Position numbers and translations under genes: made by a program. Under the pieces are notes generated by a model. It worked only from the letters and a program-made list of their open reading frames with translations. It ran no database searches and was not told where the DNA came from. DNA of 64,000 nt, taken from the NCBI RefSeq assembly GCF_003589595.1, contig NW_020653945.1, positions 5,423,773-5,487,772 of the forward strand, written 5' to 3'. Shown piece after piece: positions 1-11,087 of the stretch. This stretch comes from Hyposmocoma kahamanoa (taxonomy: Eukaryota; Arthropoda; Insecta; Lepidoptera; Cosmopterigidae). Positions within the stretch are counted from its first letter, which is position 1. The number at the start of each line of letters is the position of its first letter.

Positions 1-457
1 ACCTATTTTTATTTTAGATCTGTATAATTACTGTATTCTGGCAAATAAACGTTTTCTATTTTAGTCTATTCCAATCAGTTTTAAACATCTTATTTAGTAA
101 ACTGCGAAGTGCACTTAGACCAATGCAAGTCATATGGAAAGTTACCATATATCCTTGGGAAATTTTAACGCTTCAATTGAATCGCGCGCTCTGGTTGATG
201 TAATTCAGCCACAATTTAGCTTTTTTTTTAAACTAAGGCTGCTAACAGATGGACTGCAAGATGCACGAAACTTGTGCAGTCGTGATCAACTGCAAGCGTC
301 GAAACTTCAAATGCAAATGCTCGGACTATTGACTGCAGACGGTCAATATGAACGATAGTAGTAGATTCAAAAGGATTTTTTCTCTTATTGCACGGTTTTT
401 CTAACTTGGTTCATGCGATTCTGTGTCAATAAGTGACTCGCTAACTCTGGACTGTTT
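1..457. other. No recognisable feature
   Basis: AT-rich sequence. The 74-codon open frame at 134-358 has no motif or splice context I recognise. Confidence 0.5.
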
Positions 458-649
458 GGAAATGAAATTATCTTTTTTCGGATCAAGATTACCTGCGTAT
501 ATTTGTTTTTAAAAACAAACCAACGTTTCGGGATCTTTCAAATTTCAAGGCCATGGCCTGACTCAGTCAAATAAATATGCAAGATTTAGACGCAAAAAAA
601 CTTTTTATTTTCAATGTGTAACAATCATGATAACCAAAGAATTCGATGT
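458..649 (+). repeat. GGAAATGAAAC foldback family, diverged copy
   Basis: It begins GGAAATGAAATTATC, includes ACAAACCAACGTTTCGGG, and ends in the family tail (TGTGTAACAATCATGATAAC..). The right arm is eroded. Confidence 0.55.
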
Positions 650-1269
650 ACTTCAGAGAATATATTATTTTTTTATGTCAGAAAAAAAACCAGATTTTTC
701 CCAATGACGGCAAAAGGGAACGAATGAAACACGACTGGTCAAACTGTTCTCGATCGATTTATTTCAATTGCTCAATTCTTAATATTCTTTTGTAATGGGA
801 ACTTTGTTTACATTTTTGCAAAATACACCACAAAGTCCGCATCCGCGTACAGATGTGTATTTATTGACAAATAAAAGAAAACTAAAGTCAGCATTTGGAA
901 TATTGACTTTTAAGGCCTATTAAAAAGACTCGACTAATTTTTGAACGCCTCACTGTTAAGTATGGAGTCATAAGGCAAAAATAGAACACTAATTTGAGTT
1001 GAAGTCTTTTAACTGCTGGAATATAAAACCAAATAGTTTATAATAACAAAAATATAATGATCTTAGGATAAAACCCAAAATAAAGGAATTACATTTACAA
1101 TGTTACCAAAATGGTGTCTACTCAGCGTTTTGTAACGACACGTGTGAAAATACCTCGTTACGTTGGTTTTCAGTAAAGCCGAATTATAGGGCTACAAGTA
1201 CTGGCGCCTTTCTTCTCTTTCATCACTAATTTGAAATCATACCTAAATGTTCTGAATACAGTGAATATA
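650..1269. other. No recognisable feature
   Basis: AT-rich, no coding-like frame, no clear repeat. Confidence 0.5.
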
Positions 1270-1402
1270 TTAATAACATCTGTGCTTCTATTTCGACGTC
1301 GGCAAATACACTGAGCTCCTAAGCTAGGCGCGCGCGCGTGGAGATAACTGCTTGCAGGCAGTATTGAGAGCATGCAGTTGCCCGTCTGGCAGCAGCTTAA
1401 CA
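1270..1402 (-). repeat. Degenerate dispersed repeat shared with 49450-49600
   Basis: The minus strand carries CAGTTATC…CGCGC…TAGCT…GGAGCTCAGTGTA…GAAGCACAGA in the same order as the + strand near 49500-49565. Similarity covers about 100-120 bp, then stops on both sides. Family unknown. Confidence 0.4.
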
Positions 1403-1743
1403 CAACAAAGATTTTGATACATTGTATATTTTAAAGCACGTCGTTTCCTTAGATCAAAGCGCGTGGTGTAGCGATAGCGCAGTGCCCGTGTACGAAACAA
1501 CATGGTGATTCATGAAAGATCACACAAAATAAAATCGCACAGCGCTTTATAAGGTTCGCCTAATATTTTTGGCACCGAGTTCTGCGAGCGGAAAATTTAT
1601 TAGAAAAAGGAAACAACCTATTTTGGTGCTACTTTGCTTATTCATGTTTCATTGGTGAATGTATATTCAAGAATACTATATTCTAAAATATTATTTCTTG
1701 GATTGAAATAACATTTGATTTCTATGGTTCTTTACAACACTGA

Positions 1744-1908
1744 GGGCCGTATTCCAGAACTCTACTCAATACTCAAGTCAGGATTTGAGTATGGTTTAAA
1801 ACACTCGAAATCATACTCAAGTCCCTGCCATTAGGGTCGTAGTTCCAGTGCTTGTGTTTCCAGTGCAATCCTGACTTGAGCATTGAGTAGAGTTCTAGAA
1901 TACGACCC
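1744..1908. mobile_element. TIR MITE, family 1, copy 1
   Basis: Termini GGGCCGTATTCCAGAACTC and the inverted GAGTTCTAGAATACGACCC, each extending about 40 bp (…CTCAATGCTCAAGTCAGGA). The interior repeats degenerate copies of the arm. A second copy is at 30607-30781. No clear target-site duplication (TSD). Confidence 0.8.
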
Positions 1909-1910
1909 TA

Positions 1911-2182
1911 AGAGATCCCCCCGCACTAGCGTCTTTCGAGCGTCAGCGTCTTGCCAAAGCACGCATAGCATCTTGCTAATGCACGCAGTGTCTCAGAAAT
2001 CGACACGGCCGACGTCCGTGTGGTTGCGACGTTACGCCAGCTCGGAGCGACTGCGGAATAGTGCCGAACGTTTAAATATACGCCACGCTAGCGTTGCATC
2101 GTCGTTGCGGGAACGTCATGTCGACGCTGTGCGCACGTTGGCAAGACGCTGACGCTCTACAGGCGCTAGCACGGGGGTCTCT
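1911..2182. mobile_element. TIR MITE of 272 bp with TA target duplication
   Basis: The left arm starts AGAGATCCCCCCGCACTAGC and the right arm, inverted, reads AGAGACCCCCGTGCTAGC; matching runs for about 47 bp, to CTTGCCAA. TA flanks both ends (1909-1910, 2183-2184), as in Tc1/mariner-type insertion. It abuts the previous MITE with only the TA between. The open frame over it is not a gene. Confidence 0.8.
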
Positions 2183-2277
2183 TATGGACGTAAATTGCAT
2201 GGAAATTTAGGGTTGCCATTTGGATACATATGTCTATGCGAAATTCCAAAAATTTATTGACTTAACATTTCTGTTTT

Positions 2278-2510
2278 TATGATATCAAGTGATGGGACGA
2301 ACAAGCCTGGTGGTAAGCGACATGCCTATCAGTAACAGTTGCAGTGCCACTCAGAACTTTTAATCCACAAATCTGATTCTGCTGCTGCGTTTGTCACCCT
2401 GAGAGTTTACTCGTAGTAGTATGCTCACCTAACTGCTTGGCGGCAGAAATAGGTAAGATTTTATTGCATTTCCCTGGACGTACTCTTTCACAAAGAACTC
2501 TGCTATTATC
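2278..2510 (-). repeat. MINE-like dispersed repeat
   Basis: The 3' (A-rich) end GATATCAAGTGATGGGACGAAC and the core GCTTGGCGGCAGAAATAGGTA are present on the minus orientation; the middle is partly deleted. Consensus features of this family, used for all copies below: 5' AGAGCTCCTTGTGAAAGAG, a middle ACAGGCACATGGGACTTGTC, and 3' CGTCCCGTCACTTGATATTA followed by an A-run. The 3' A-run and lack of TIRs suggest a retroposon. Confidence 0.75.
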
Positions 2511-3176
2511 TTATTGTAATACACTCAAATCGAGTTCTTAGATTCTTGTGATTGCTTGCTTTTTACTTTCGCTTGCTACACGTCTGTAATGGAACTTTTT
2601 CCGGATATAAATCAAATGTGTAATAGTTAAAATAGTGAAATACATTTAAATGGTGTAAGAAATAAATCGTAACGTGTTTTCGGACAAATGAAACAAAATC
2701 TGTTCAATAAACGAAACATATTCGGAGAAACAAAATTCTGTAAATTATATTTCTGGCTTGTGATAGGTAACCAAAGTGCACAAAATTCATTATGCCTATA
2801 CCTATAACAATAAATTACCACTTAGTGCAACCTACATCTCGTAATTAGAAAACAAATATTACGGCAAGTGGAAACAGTTGAGTTGTGATTTTATTACTTG
2901 ACTCTTGTTTACACATACCTACGCTTCAGTGGATATTCTAGGATCCTTGGAAATGTTTATTGACATGAGATATACACGTACAAATACATACCTGATCAAA
3001 AGATCTCACGTATTGTTTGAAAAATATATAGGAAGAACTTTTTTTATTTAAGTAAGCAAACCCTGTAAAATAAGCAGACGGTAAAAACAAACATAGGGAG
3101 GATTACTCTACAGTCTAAAAAATATAGAGAAAAAAATAAACGCGGAAGATAAATCAAATGAATAAGTAAAATTTTG
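2511..3176. other. No recognisable feature
   Basis: AT-rich sequence with no coding-like frame or repeat I recognise. Confidence 0.5.
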
Positions 3177-3427
3177 CAGAGGTCCTTGTGAAAGAGTTCT
3201 TTGAGGGAAATACTGCCATCTTACCTATTTTTCCCGCCAAGCAGTAATGTGAGCATCAGCTTTCCGTTTCTGAAGAGTAAAGGTGTTAGTGCCATTGCAG
3301 ACAAATTGTTAACTATGTGTCAGAGTGACAAGCGTAGTGGCAGTTCCTCACATCTTTGCGATTTAAAGCGGTTAAAGTAATGGGATGGGCGTATCGTTTA
3401 CCACCAGGCGCACGTTTTGTAAAAAAC
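3177..3427 (+). repeat. MINE-like dispersed repeat, diverged
   Basis: Starts GGTCCTTGTGAAAGAGTTC, keeps CCGCCAAGCAGTAATG and TCTTTGCGATTTAAAGC, ends in an A-run near 3427. Confidence 0.75.
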
Positions 3428-3458
3428 AAAAAAAGAAAGTACAATAAATAAAAATAAA

Positions 3459-4096
3459 ATAGATTTCTCATAGATGGCGCAACGACTAAAAAGTCGAAAA
3501 ACCAAATACAAAGACACGACGCAAGCACATAGAAAAATTCGTGAGGTCCGTTGGTTCGTTCCGTGGCTTAGTTGGTATAGCGTCTGGCACGGTATGCAAG
3601 AAGACGTCGGTTCGAATCCGACCGGATCGAAGAAATTTTTTCTGAGTGTTCGATCTTTGTATCAATAATTATAACAAACTAGTGGAGTAATTTCACAAAA
3701 CATAATTGAATATCAATTCAATAAAAATTTAATTAATACAGTGAATAGCGACATCTCTCGCCAGGACTGGTAGCTGTAGTAAAGGTACTGACTGGGTGAT
3801 AAATCTTCCATAGATTTTACATAGATGGCGCAACGACTAAAAAGTCGAAAAACCAAATACAAACACAAGACGCAAGCACATAGAAAAATTCGTGAGATCC
3901 GTTGGTTCGTTCCGTGGCTTAGTTGGTATAGCGTCTGGCACGGTATGCAAGAAGATGTCGGTTCGAATCCGACCGGATCGAAGGAATTTTTTATGAGTGT
4001 TCGATCTTTTTATTAATAATTATAACAATCTAGTGGAGTAATTTCACAAAAAATAATTGAATATCAATTCAATAAAATAAAAAATTTAATTAAGAA
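3459..4096 (+). repeat. SINE-A tandem dimer (351-bp period)
   Basis: Two near-identical units repeat with a 351-bp period: the motif CATAGATGGCGCAACGACTA recurs at about 3472 and 3823. Each unit holds a tRNA-like region (3557-3629 and 3908-3980) and a tail ending in TGAATATCAATTCAATAAAA. Unit 2 has an extra 5' head (GTGAATAGCGACATCTCTCG) joined straight to the tail of unit 1. Both units have short spurious ORFs. Confidence 0.8.
3557..3629 (+). other. tRNA-like region of SINE-A unit 1 (not a tRNA gene)
   Basis: A box TGGCTTAGTTGG and B box GGTTCGAATCC are intact. CGTTCCG/CGGATCG can pair 6 of 7 as an acceptor stem, and GTCGG/CCGAC forms a perfect T stem. The anticodon arm does not fold into a 7-nt loop, and the same sequence recurs at 3908-3980 and elsewhere, so this is a retroposon promoter. 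Confidence 0.65.
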
Positions 4097-4525
4097 AGTA
4101 CAATTCAAAAGCAATCATTTGTATTTATTGTATCTATTGGTTGTATCTAGAAAACGACCCAAAGCCCTAGCTCCATTTTCGTACAAAAACACACTAACCA
4201 AGCAATATCGGAAAGTGCAGACACTTGTAGGTTACAAAGAACCCTATTGAGACACCACAGGCACGGCCTAGATTTACAATTCTCTAACATACATCATTAT
4301 GAACTTATATTTTGTTTTATAATCGAACAAACATTTTATTACTAAAACAAAGCAGAGCAAAGATGGTTTATTTCTAAAGTTACTGTTCCATTTAAACATC
4401 AACTAGTAATTTTCTTAAATGACATGTACTTAAATAAATTAAGTGTAACATGTTATAATGTAATATAATTATATAATGATAATGGGTAATTTTAATGAAT
4501 AATAATTTTAAAATGTAAGATCAAT

Positions 4526-4925
4526 TGACGACCTCAGTGGCCTAACGGTTTGTTTTTTATGTATTCAGCAAATGTGTAATATAACAGTTTGCATAGCGTT
4601 ACAGCAATTCATCAAACAACAGGAATTAAAACAGAAATAAAAGATACTTATTAATCTAAATTAAAGTTAACCATTAACTAATATTCATCCTGACTTCTCT
4701 CTAACACTCTCTTCCATTCGGTCGTCTTTTTTTTTCTTGTTTCTCTATTTCTGCATATATTCAAACACATCACACTGCGGCGAAGACCAATTTAGGAACA
4801 ACCTTTTCTTAATTGGTTATGGTCTGGGTGCTCTGGGAAGTGCCCCAGAGTGAATTCCGTTGCTCTGGTACTCATAGTACAGGGAATTCCGTAATTTAAT
4901 TAATGAGACCAAGCAATTGCACTGG
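4526..4925 (+). repeat. SINE-C copy, apparently interrupted
   Basis: A tRNA-like head fragment (GACCTCAGTGGCCTAACGGTTTG, at 4529) is followed about 230 bp later by the family body at 4786-4925 (GACCAATTTAGGAA, TGCCCCAGAGTGAATTCC, TGCTCTGGTACT). The same body lies next to a tRNA-like head at 29440-29660 and 60960-61115. The sequence between is AT-rich and unassigned. Confidence 0.55.
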
Positions 4926-5045
4926 TACATAAAAAAATACATTATTAATTAAAATATACAAATATCAAAAATTAAACAATGAAGTTACGGATTTGTCATT
5001 TAAAAATTCGAATACATTTTGTTAGCCAATAAATTGTTAATTTTA

Positions 5046-5099
5046 GGAAATGACACAATCTTTCCGGATTTACATCATGTATATTTGTTTTTTCAAACA
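5046..5099 (+). repeat. GGAAATGAAAC foldback family, 5' fragment
   Basis: AGGAAATGACACAATCTTTCC through TATTTGTTTTTTCAAACA, cut off where a MINE-like copy begins at 5100. Confidence 0.6.
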
Positions 5100-5385
5100 G
5101 TTTGTCCAGGGAAGTACTGCCACCTTACCTATTTTTGTCGCCAAGCAGTAATGTCAGCATTATTGTGTTCCGGTTTTGAAGGGTAAGGGTGCTGATGAAA
5201 TCACAGGCACATGGGACTTGTCAACTTATGTCTCAGGGTGACGGGCGCAGTGGCAGTGTCCCTCAGATATTTGCAATTTGAAGCTCTGAGTGGTACTGCA
5301 ACTGTTATGGACAGGCGTGTAGCCGCCTGTGGTAGGTATCAGGCGCAAGATCTTGGTCGTCCCGTCACTTGGTATTTAAAAAATA
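5100..5385 (+). repeat. MINE-like dispersed repeat
   Basis: Runs from GTTTGTCCAGGGAAGTACTG to CGTCCCGTCACTTGGTATTT. The 70-codon ORF here is the family's chance frame, which also recurs at 9525, 18210 and 46259. Confidence 0.8.
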
Positions 5386-5720
5386 CATCAAAATTGCTTA
5401 AAACTGTCAAAATAAATATTTAAATTTATGTTGCCGTAATGTTGTAGACTTAATATTATTTTTATAACACTTTTGAGTACGAAATTTGCCTCACTCGGTA
5501 ATGTTTTAAGATGGATTTCACACAGACAATGTGCTGGGGATAAGTTTTCCTGACAACTTAATATACAATGCTTTGAGTTCAACCCAACATTGACGATATG
5601 AATGGAGGAAACCAGACAAGGCGCCAATTTCATTAATTCCTGCTTAACTCAAGATAGATCGCATACACAACTCGACAGGGTAGGATTTAGGTAGATGTAC
5701 ATTCAATACATCCATCACAG
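5386..5720. other. No recognisable feature
   Basis: AT-rich sequence with no motif I recognise. Confidence 0.5.
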
Positions 5721-5925
5721 GTTAAAAAATACTTATAATATAATTATTAATGCAAGGATCGAATACTTTAAAAAATTCCTTCGATCCGTCAGACGCTATG
5801 CCAACTAACGACGAAATACTTTAATATATTTCTCATAGATGGCGCTACGGAAAAGACTATTGAAAAGTCGTTGAAAACCAAATGCAAAGATCCAACAACA
5901 AGCACATACAAAAATATAACTTTAC
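5721..5925. repeat. SINE-A inverted composite
   Basis: 5721-5805 is the SINE-A tail and part of the tRNA-like region in minus orientation (AATTATTAATGCAAGGATCG, then CGTCAGACGCTATGCCAACT). 5806-5925 is the SINE-A head in + orientation (TTCTCATAGATGGCGCTACG to AAGCACATACAAAAAT). Confidence 0.65.
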
Positions 5926-6591
5926 ACGAACAGCCATTGAATTTTAACTTATTACTAGTCATTACTTGGTGTACACTCCCTTTATTACCTTGGTGCGGTA
6001 TGCGAACAGCTAGCTACAGGTTAAGACTAAAAATCAGAAATGCTGAGTTTTTAACCTTTTTTTCCACATCACTCAAATGTTTTTTTTTTCTATTCGTTTT
6101 TTAAGTGTAATGTTTCTTATGTTTTGTGGACAAATAAATGTCTTTTTATTTTATTTTATTATTATTACAAACTTAACTATTCCTACATATATTTACCGGT
6201 ATATTAAGCGGCCGTTTTAAAAAAACCTAAACTTGACCTAAATATACGAGTTTCATTCCCACATTCTTAAGAGTGTACAGTCAGGTGCTTGCCACTCTTT
6301 CACTCCCGGTTGTTTTGTCGTCCGTGAAAGAGAAAGTGGTGTAATCGCAAGAATGTTTGTAGCGCACAATTGTAAATTTCATGAGACTTGTATACTTTTC
6401 GTCGCCGCGTGACCGCGCCGTTACGGGTTTTATAAATTAATTGTTATCATTCTTAAGGTACCTATTGAACTGGATGGTACGAGCGGAAATGACTATGTGT
6501 GTAGGACGTGGATGTACGTCCCATTTAAGGCAGAATGACTTTTAAAAATAGACTAACTTAATTAAAATTAAGTAATCGGAGTTCTATTTTT
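5926..6591. other. No recognisable feature
   Basis: AT-rich; TTTTATTTTATTTTATTATT at 6146 may be a retroposon tail. No gene seen. Confidence 0.5.
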
Positions 6592-7065
6592 AACCGACTT
6601 CAAAAAAAGGAGGAGGTTCTCAATTCGACTGTACGTTTATTTTTTTTTTGTATGTATGTTACGCGATAACTCCGGTATTTGTGAACCGATTTTCATGATT
6701 TTTTTTTGTTGGAAAGAGGGTACCTCCATAGTGGTCCCCTATAATTTTGATGAAGAAAATCATCCACCTCTAAGGGTGGCTGTTCACGCATGAAGATTCA
6801 TTTTTATAAATAGCGCCTAAATTTTAGTATAAGGAGCAATTATTTTAATGGTTGATTTTGCTATTCTTTAATTCAAGGCGTTTTTCTCTCTCAATATACT
6901 TTGAGCAGTGATAACCAATTTTTATTATCTCCTGTGTCAAGTCCCGTATAGTGGCGAACTAGGGGATGAATCCGGGTTTGCGCACTTTCCGGTAACCGAT
7001 TTCAATAAAACTTGGTAATTATATGTAATTCCAAGTACTGCTGAGGTCGATTTTTTTAGTACTCT
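6592..7065 (+). repeat. AACCGACTTC dispersed repeat, long copy
   Basis: Begins AACCGACTTCAAAAAAAGGA and GGTTCTCAATTCGACTGTA, passes CCACCTCTAAGGGTGGC and ends CTGAGGTCGATTTTTT. It is about 200 bp longer than the copies at 28178, 38548 and 42600; the extra sequence (about 6780-6945) may be an insertion. Confidence 0.75.
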
Positions 7066-7178
7066 GTATTGTATCGATAATAGATACTTAATCAATTATA
7101 ATTACAAACGTGTTTTTTAACATCTTATATACCAGTCTTGGATCATCGAAATTTTTCAATAAGAGGCATTGGGCTAGG

Positions 7179-7745
7179 TATTCGTGCCGGTCATACGCGC
7201 TACGGTATACCGGAGAGATCTTCCTTTGCGCATATAGGACGCTATTCGTAGCGTATGTGGAATTATCCTGTATCCGGAGAGGTCTTAGGTTAACTTCGAT
7301 ATGGCTACTACTACAAAACTACTGATTTAGATTGGGCTGTATTTTTTAAATTTTTCTACAAGCTTCATATAAGCAGCTTCTCTTTTGTCACGGTCATGGT
7401 ATTCTTTGTTTTTTAAATGCCAAAGTCATGGATGAATTCAATAGAGCTCTATAAATACCTCAAGTATTTCTTATTAGTTGAATCGCATGTTATCATTTTT
7501 TATCGCACTGCAGTACGATACGAACGACGACTACTCTATGCCGTAATTAGAAATCAAATGGGGCGACCTGCGCAGGTAACCGCAGTATACGTACGCATGC
7601 ACCGTTTACCGTACGGTATCACTGAAAAGAAATGATTTTCGATCCTGGATCCTAGTACACAAAACCGCACAGGTTTGTTCCAACACACGTTCCGGTCTAC
7701 CTGCACAGGTAGATCTCCCCGATATACCGTAGCGTGTATGGCCGG
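7179..7745. mobile_element. TIR element of about 570 bp
   Basis: The left GCCGGTCATACGCGCTACGG and the right, inverted, GCCGGCCATACACGCTACGG match over about 35 bp, to GAGATC. The interior has scattered GTACG/CGTAC motifs and no coding frame. TSD not clear. Confidence 0.6.
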
Positions 7746-8428
7746 CTATATTAACCACATGCACCTAGTAATGCCATGAATTTCGGGTATGTTGCATCTG
7801 TCAGATCTGCTTAGGTTTCGTTTTGGATGTTATGTATATAAAAACTTTCATCGTGAACTTCATTTTACTCTACCACCAAACCACGAGTTCGTGGAGGCGA
7901 GTTCACCCAAATGAATGTCCAAATTTTCAGCAATCACAGCCAAAAAGTACCGCTCCCATTTCGACAAGAAAAACTGAAATTAACCAGTTTAAATCATTCA
8001 TTCAGCAAACGAAAAATACCTGTACAAAAAGCTTATAATAGCCGATTAAAATATCATTAACCGAACACAAAACCAAATCGTTGAAATTTATTGACCCGAA
8101 ACCGGTTTACAAATTTAACAAATATTTATTTCTGAACCGGTTCATTTTAAATTAAATTTAGGGTTTGTGAACCCTGCCTTTCCATTATATAGCCGATTCA
8201 ATTTACCAGGTGGTGTTGACATTTCCAGTGTTCGTCTTCCATTTAAGTAAGTACCCATGTGACGTTTGTTGATTCGAGAAACACGTACTGCAAATGAAGC
8301 TAAGTTATATATACTCTTACTATGATGGATCCCGTTATGTGATTAGAAATCGTATGGTAATAAAGCTTTCTTTGTTCAGCAAATTTTCTCAATTTGAAGT
8401 GGAACTCTAGATTTTTCTATAACTTTTT
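7746..8428. other. No recognisable feature
   Basis: AT-rich; no gene or clear repeat. Confidence 0.5.
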
Positions 8429-9040
8429 TATGATACGCAGTGTTGGGACGATCAAACCGTGGTAGTGCTAAGCGAAACAATGGCAATGTCAAACAAGGTG
8501 ACCCCTGAAACATAAGTTACCAAGTCCCATGTGCCTGTAATTTTACAAGCACTTAAAAAAAGTAACGCGGTAATGCTCACATGACAGCTCGGCGGCCGAA
8601 ATAGGTAAAGTGGCAGTATTTCACTGGACGAACTGTTTCACAAGGAGCTCTACCCCCGTAGCATGGCTACGTATGATAGTCGCGACACGCGCGCGACAAA
8701 AACGGAATAAGCGCGCGCTATTGACAGTCTCAACAAGATCTAATTTAGATAACCAATAGAGCGAGTTAAGGTTAATGAACGTGGCTCCTTCCGTTTTGTC
8801 AGCACGCCCAACTGTGCCAGTTGCTCGCATGCTGACAAATGAATAAAATAATATATAAAGTCAGTAAATTAGTTTTAAGATCGGTTATTTGTCTATTATT
8901 AGAACTAAGCAGTCACTCTGTCAGTTCGAATAAAGTTTTTTTAAGTGATCACTTATTTAGCGCGCTTATTGCAATTTTATCGCGCGCGTTGCGACTATCA
9001 TGCATAGCCATGCTACGGGGGCTACTGCTACTAAATTAAC
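8429..9040 (-). repeat. MINE-like repeat split by a MITE
   Basis: 8429-8652 and 9022-9040 are the two parts of one minus-oriented MINE copy. The 5' end (GGAGCTCTACTGCTACTAAA in reverse sense) is interrupted by the element at 8653-9021. Confidence 0.7.
8653..9021. mobile_element. TIR element of 369 bp with CTA target duplication
   Basis: The left CCCCCGTAGCATGGCTACGT and the right, inverted, CCCCCGTAGCATGGCTATGC match for about 55 bp, including ATGATAGTCGC and CGCGCGCGA. CTA lies on both sides (8650-8652, 9022-9024). Removing the element and one CTA restores the uninterrupted MINE sequence. The 69- and 66-codon ORFs here are not genes. Confidence 0.85.
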
Positions 9041-9479
9041 TGATTAACAACTTTCATCAGCCGTAAAGGCGCAATTGCCACAACATATATTTTTTGGACA
9101 TCGTATAAAATGACTAAAATTTCAAGCGATTGCCAACAGCTATACAAAAATATCTACAAACCTTAAATAAATAAATGTCACAATAAAAACAAAATAAGGT
9201 AACAAAGACTTGATTACATTCTGTAAGACTCGCGTTTGTCTTCGAATTTCAGAAACAGTGCTCAAAAGAAGGAGCTTTAAACAAAGAGGCACAATACAGA
9301 CACCAAACAATACACCCGAGAACAGTACCATCGAGCATTAAAATGAAGTATAGGTGCGAACCAGAAAATGAGGTGAAAGATTGTGAAAGGGGAAGTGAAA
9401 AATATTTTAAAAGATGAATAAGACAATAATAAATCGGTATAAGTGCCTAATATAACAGAAAATTAGAGAATTTTTATTA
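9041..9479. other. No recognisable feature
   Basis: AT-rich; no feature seen. Confidence 0.5.
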
Positions 9480-9690
9480 CGTTCCGGTTTTGAAGGATAC
9501 TGGTGCTGGTGAAATAACAGACATATGGAACTTGTCAACTTAAGTCCCAAAGTGACGGGCGCAATGACAGTGCTTCTCAGATGTTTGCTATTTAAAGCTC
9601 TGAGTGGCACTGCAACTGTTATGGACAGGCGTGTCTCTTACCACCAAACACACGACTTGTTAGACCCGCCGCTTGATGTCCTAAAAAAAA
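9480..9690 (+). repeat. MINE-like dispersed repeat, 5'-truncated
   Basis: Begins at TACGTTCCGGTTTTGAAGG and ends at CTTGATGTCCTAAAAAAAAT. 5' truncation and a 3' A-run fit retroposition. Confidence 0.8.
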
Positions 9691-10185
9691 TATTGTCTGT
9701 AGATACAAGAGTCTCATCACAATGTGACTTTTCAATAATTTCCCCGATATGTCGTAAAGATTACACGCTCCAAGATCACGTGTTGACTGTCCAGTCCCAT
9801 GGTCACCGTTTCCAGTGACATACAGGTGAAATCAGCTTTAGAATTAGTTGAAACATTAATTACCTAAAAGTGTGACCTATACTCGAGGGACCGGTCGGTG
9901 TCGTGCACGAGTTGTATGCTCCAATACTCCTGTTACGCTGAAATGAAGCCACGAATCATGCAGCTAGCAGTGAGCCCGAAGCTCTGACGTTTTCAGTTTC
10001 AGAAGAAACACGGCAAACGATAATCGTCGATCTGAGAGACCAATGCGTGGGTATACGAATGTTAAAGATCATCAATTCTTTTCTCAATTAAGTGTAGCGA
10101 TCTCAACTACACAATCTGTCGGTGAATTTTCAGATTTTTTTTATTTATTTTGACAACTTCCTTACACATAATCTTAACGGCTCTT
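9691..10185. other. No recognisable feature
   Basis: No coding-like frame or known repeat. Confidence 0.5.
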
Positions 10186-10268
10186 CGCACCCTCTTGACG
10201 ACTTTTCAGGAGGGAGATTTAAAGGTTTTACGAACGAAATTAGCCGATAAATTGTTTATTCTTAAATA
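10186..10268 (+). repeat. Repeat D fragment
   Basis: GACTTTTCAGGAGGGAGATTTAAAG and ACGAACGAAATTAGCCGATA match pieces at 36311, 42476 and 45645. Confidence 0.5.
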
Positions 10269-10440
10269 CTGCCCCAGTGGCTGAACGGCTACTATTCTGG
10301 TGTACCACGCAGAGGTCCTGGGTTCCATTTCTGGGCGGCGAGAAACATTTATTTGTGGTGTTCTATGTGTGTGACCATGACACCCACGGTAAGGGTTTTC
10401 ATAGTGCGGGGCTATGAGTGTGTGTGTTATTTTTTATTAT
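10269..10440 (+). repeat. SINE-B (tRNA-derived), diverged copy
   Basis: The A-box region CAGTGGCTGAACGGCTACTA and CACGCAGAGGTCCTGGGTTCC are followed by the body (TCTATGTGTGTGACCATGAC, TAGTGCGGGGCTATGAGTG). It is the most diverged of the SINE-B copies. Confidence 0.65.
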
Positions 10441-11087
10441 TTATTTATGTAAGGTTATTTGTATGTAAATTGAATAACACTACTATATACATACGTACGT
10501 CATATGGTAAAATGAAGCTGATATGGAAACGGATTATTAAAATATATTTCATCTTCTCAGAACCCAACGTATTTGGTTAACAATTTGACATGTCCAACAC
10601 ACACCATTTTATGAATTCGTCAACAATGGATTTTCACATATATACACATACCCTTTTAAATTAAAATGCAACATTTTGTCGCCTTACTTTCTCGTATCTC
10701 AAAGTAACTGAAATGCAAAAAATTCATTGTATCTATTACAAATTTGAAGTCTGATTTCACATCACCATTTCCTTCATATTCACACACTGGCTTTAACCTA
10801 TTGTTAAAGTTATAACGTCCTTCATAAGAAATTTAAAATAAATATAAATTTTTGCCATCTCCTGAATAATTACTCTTTATAAGATAGGTGTTTGAGAAAG
10901 TAAGGCATCGATTTTCCTTCAAAAACTCCATCGCTGACACAACATTGTTCAACATGTCGATGTTTGTATAGGAAGCCTAAAATAACTTCACATTGACAAC
11001 ATTTTCACGGCGACCGCATCAAAGACCGTAATACCAACTATTAAGCATTAATAAGCAAGCGACTGGCGTCGGCTGTGCGAAGCAACA
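10441..11087. other. No recognisable feature
   Basis: AT-rich; the last 150 bases become richer in G+C just before the candidate exon at 11088. Confidence 0.5.

Noticed and set aside
1883..2152. 89-aa ORF
   Set aside because: Lies within two MITEs and is rich in Arg/Ser from G+C-rich inverted repeats.
3557..3629. Possible functional tRNA gene (A and B boxes, good T and acceptor stems)
   Set aside because: The anticodon arm does not close on a 7-nt loop and the sequence recurs in several repeat copies; it is a SINE.
3474..4016. Two 63-64-aa ORFs with almost the same sequence
   Set aside because: They translate the tandem SINE-A units, across the tRNA-like region.
5192..5215. CTGATGA followed by GAAA, reminiscent of a hammerhead ribozyme core
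   Set aside because: Within a MINE-like copy whose consensus is CTGGTGA; no paired stems fit.
5211..5423. 70-aa ORF, with near-identical ORFs at 9525, 18210 and 46259 (minus)
   Set aside because: All fall in MINE-like repeats; the shared peptide reflects the repeat's sequence, not a gene.
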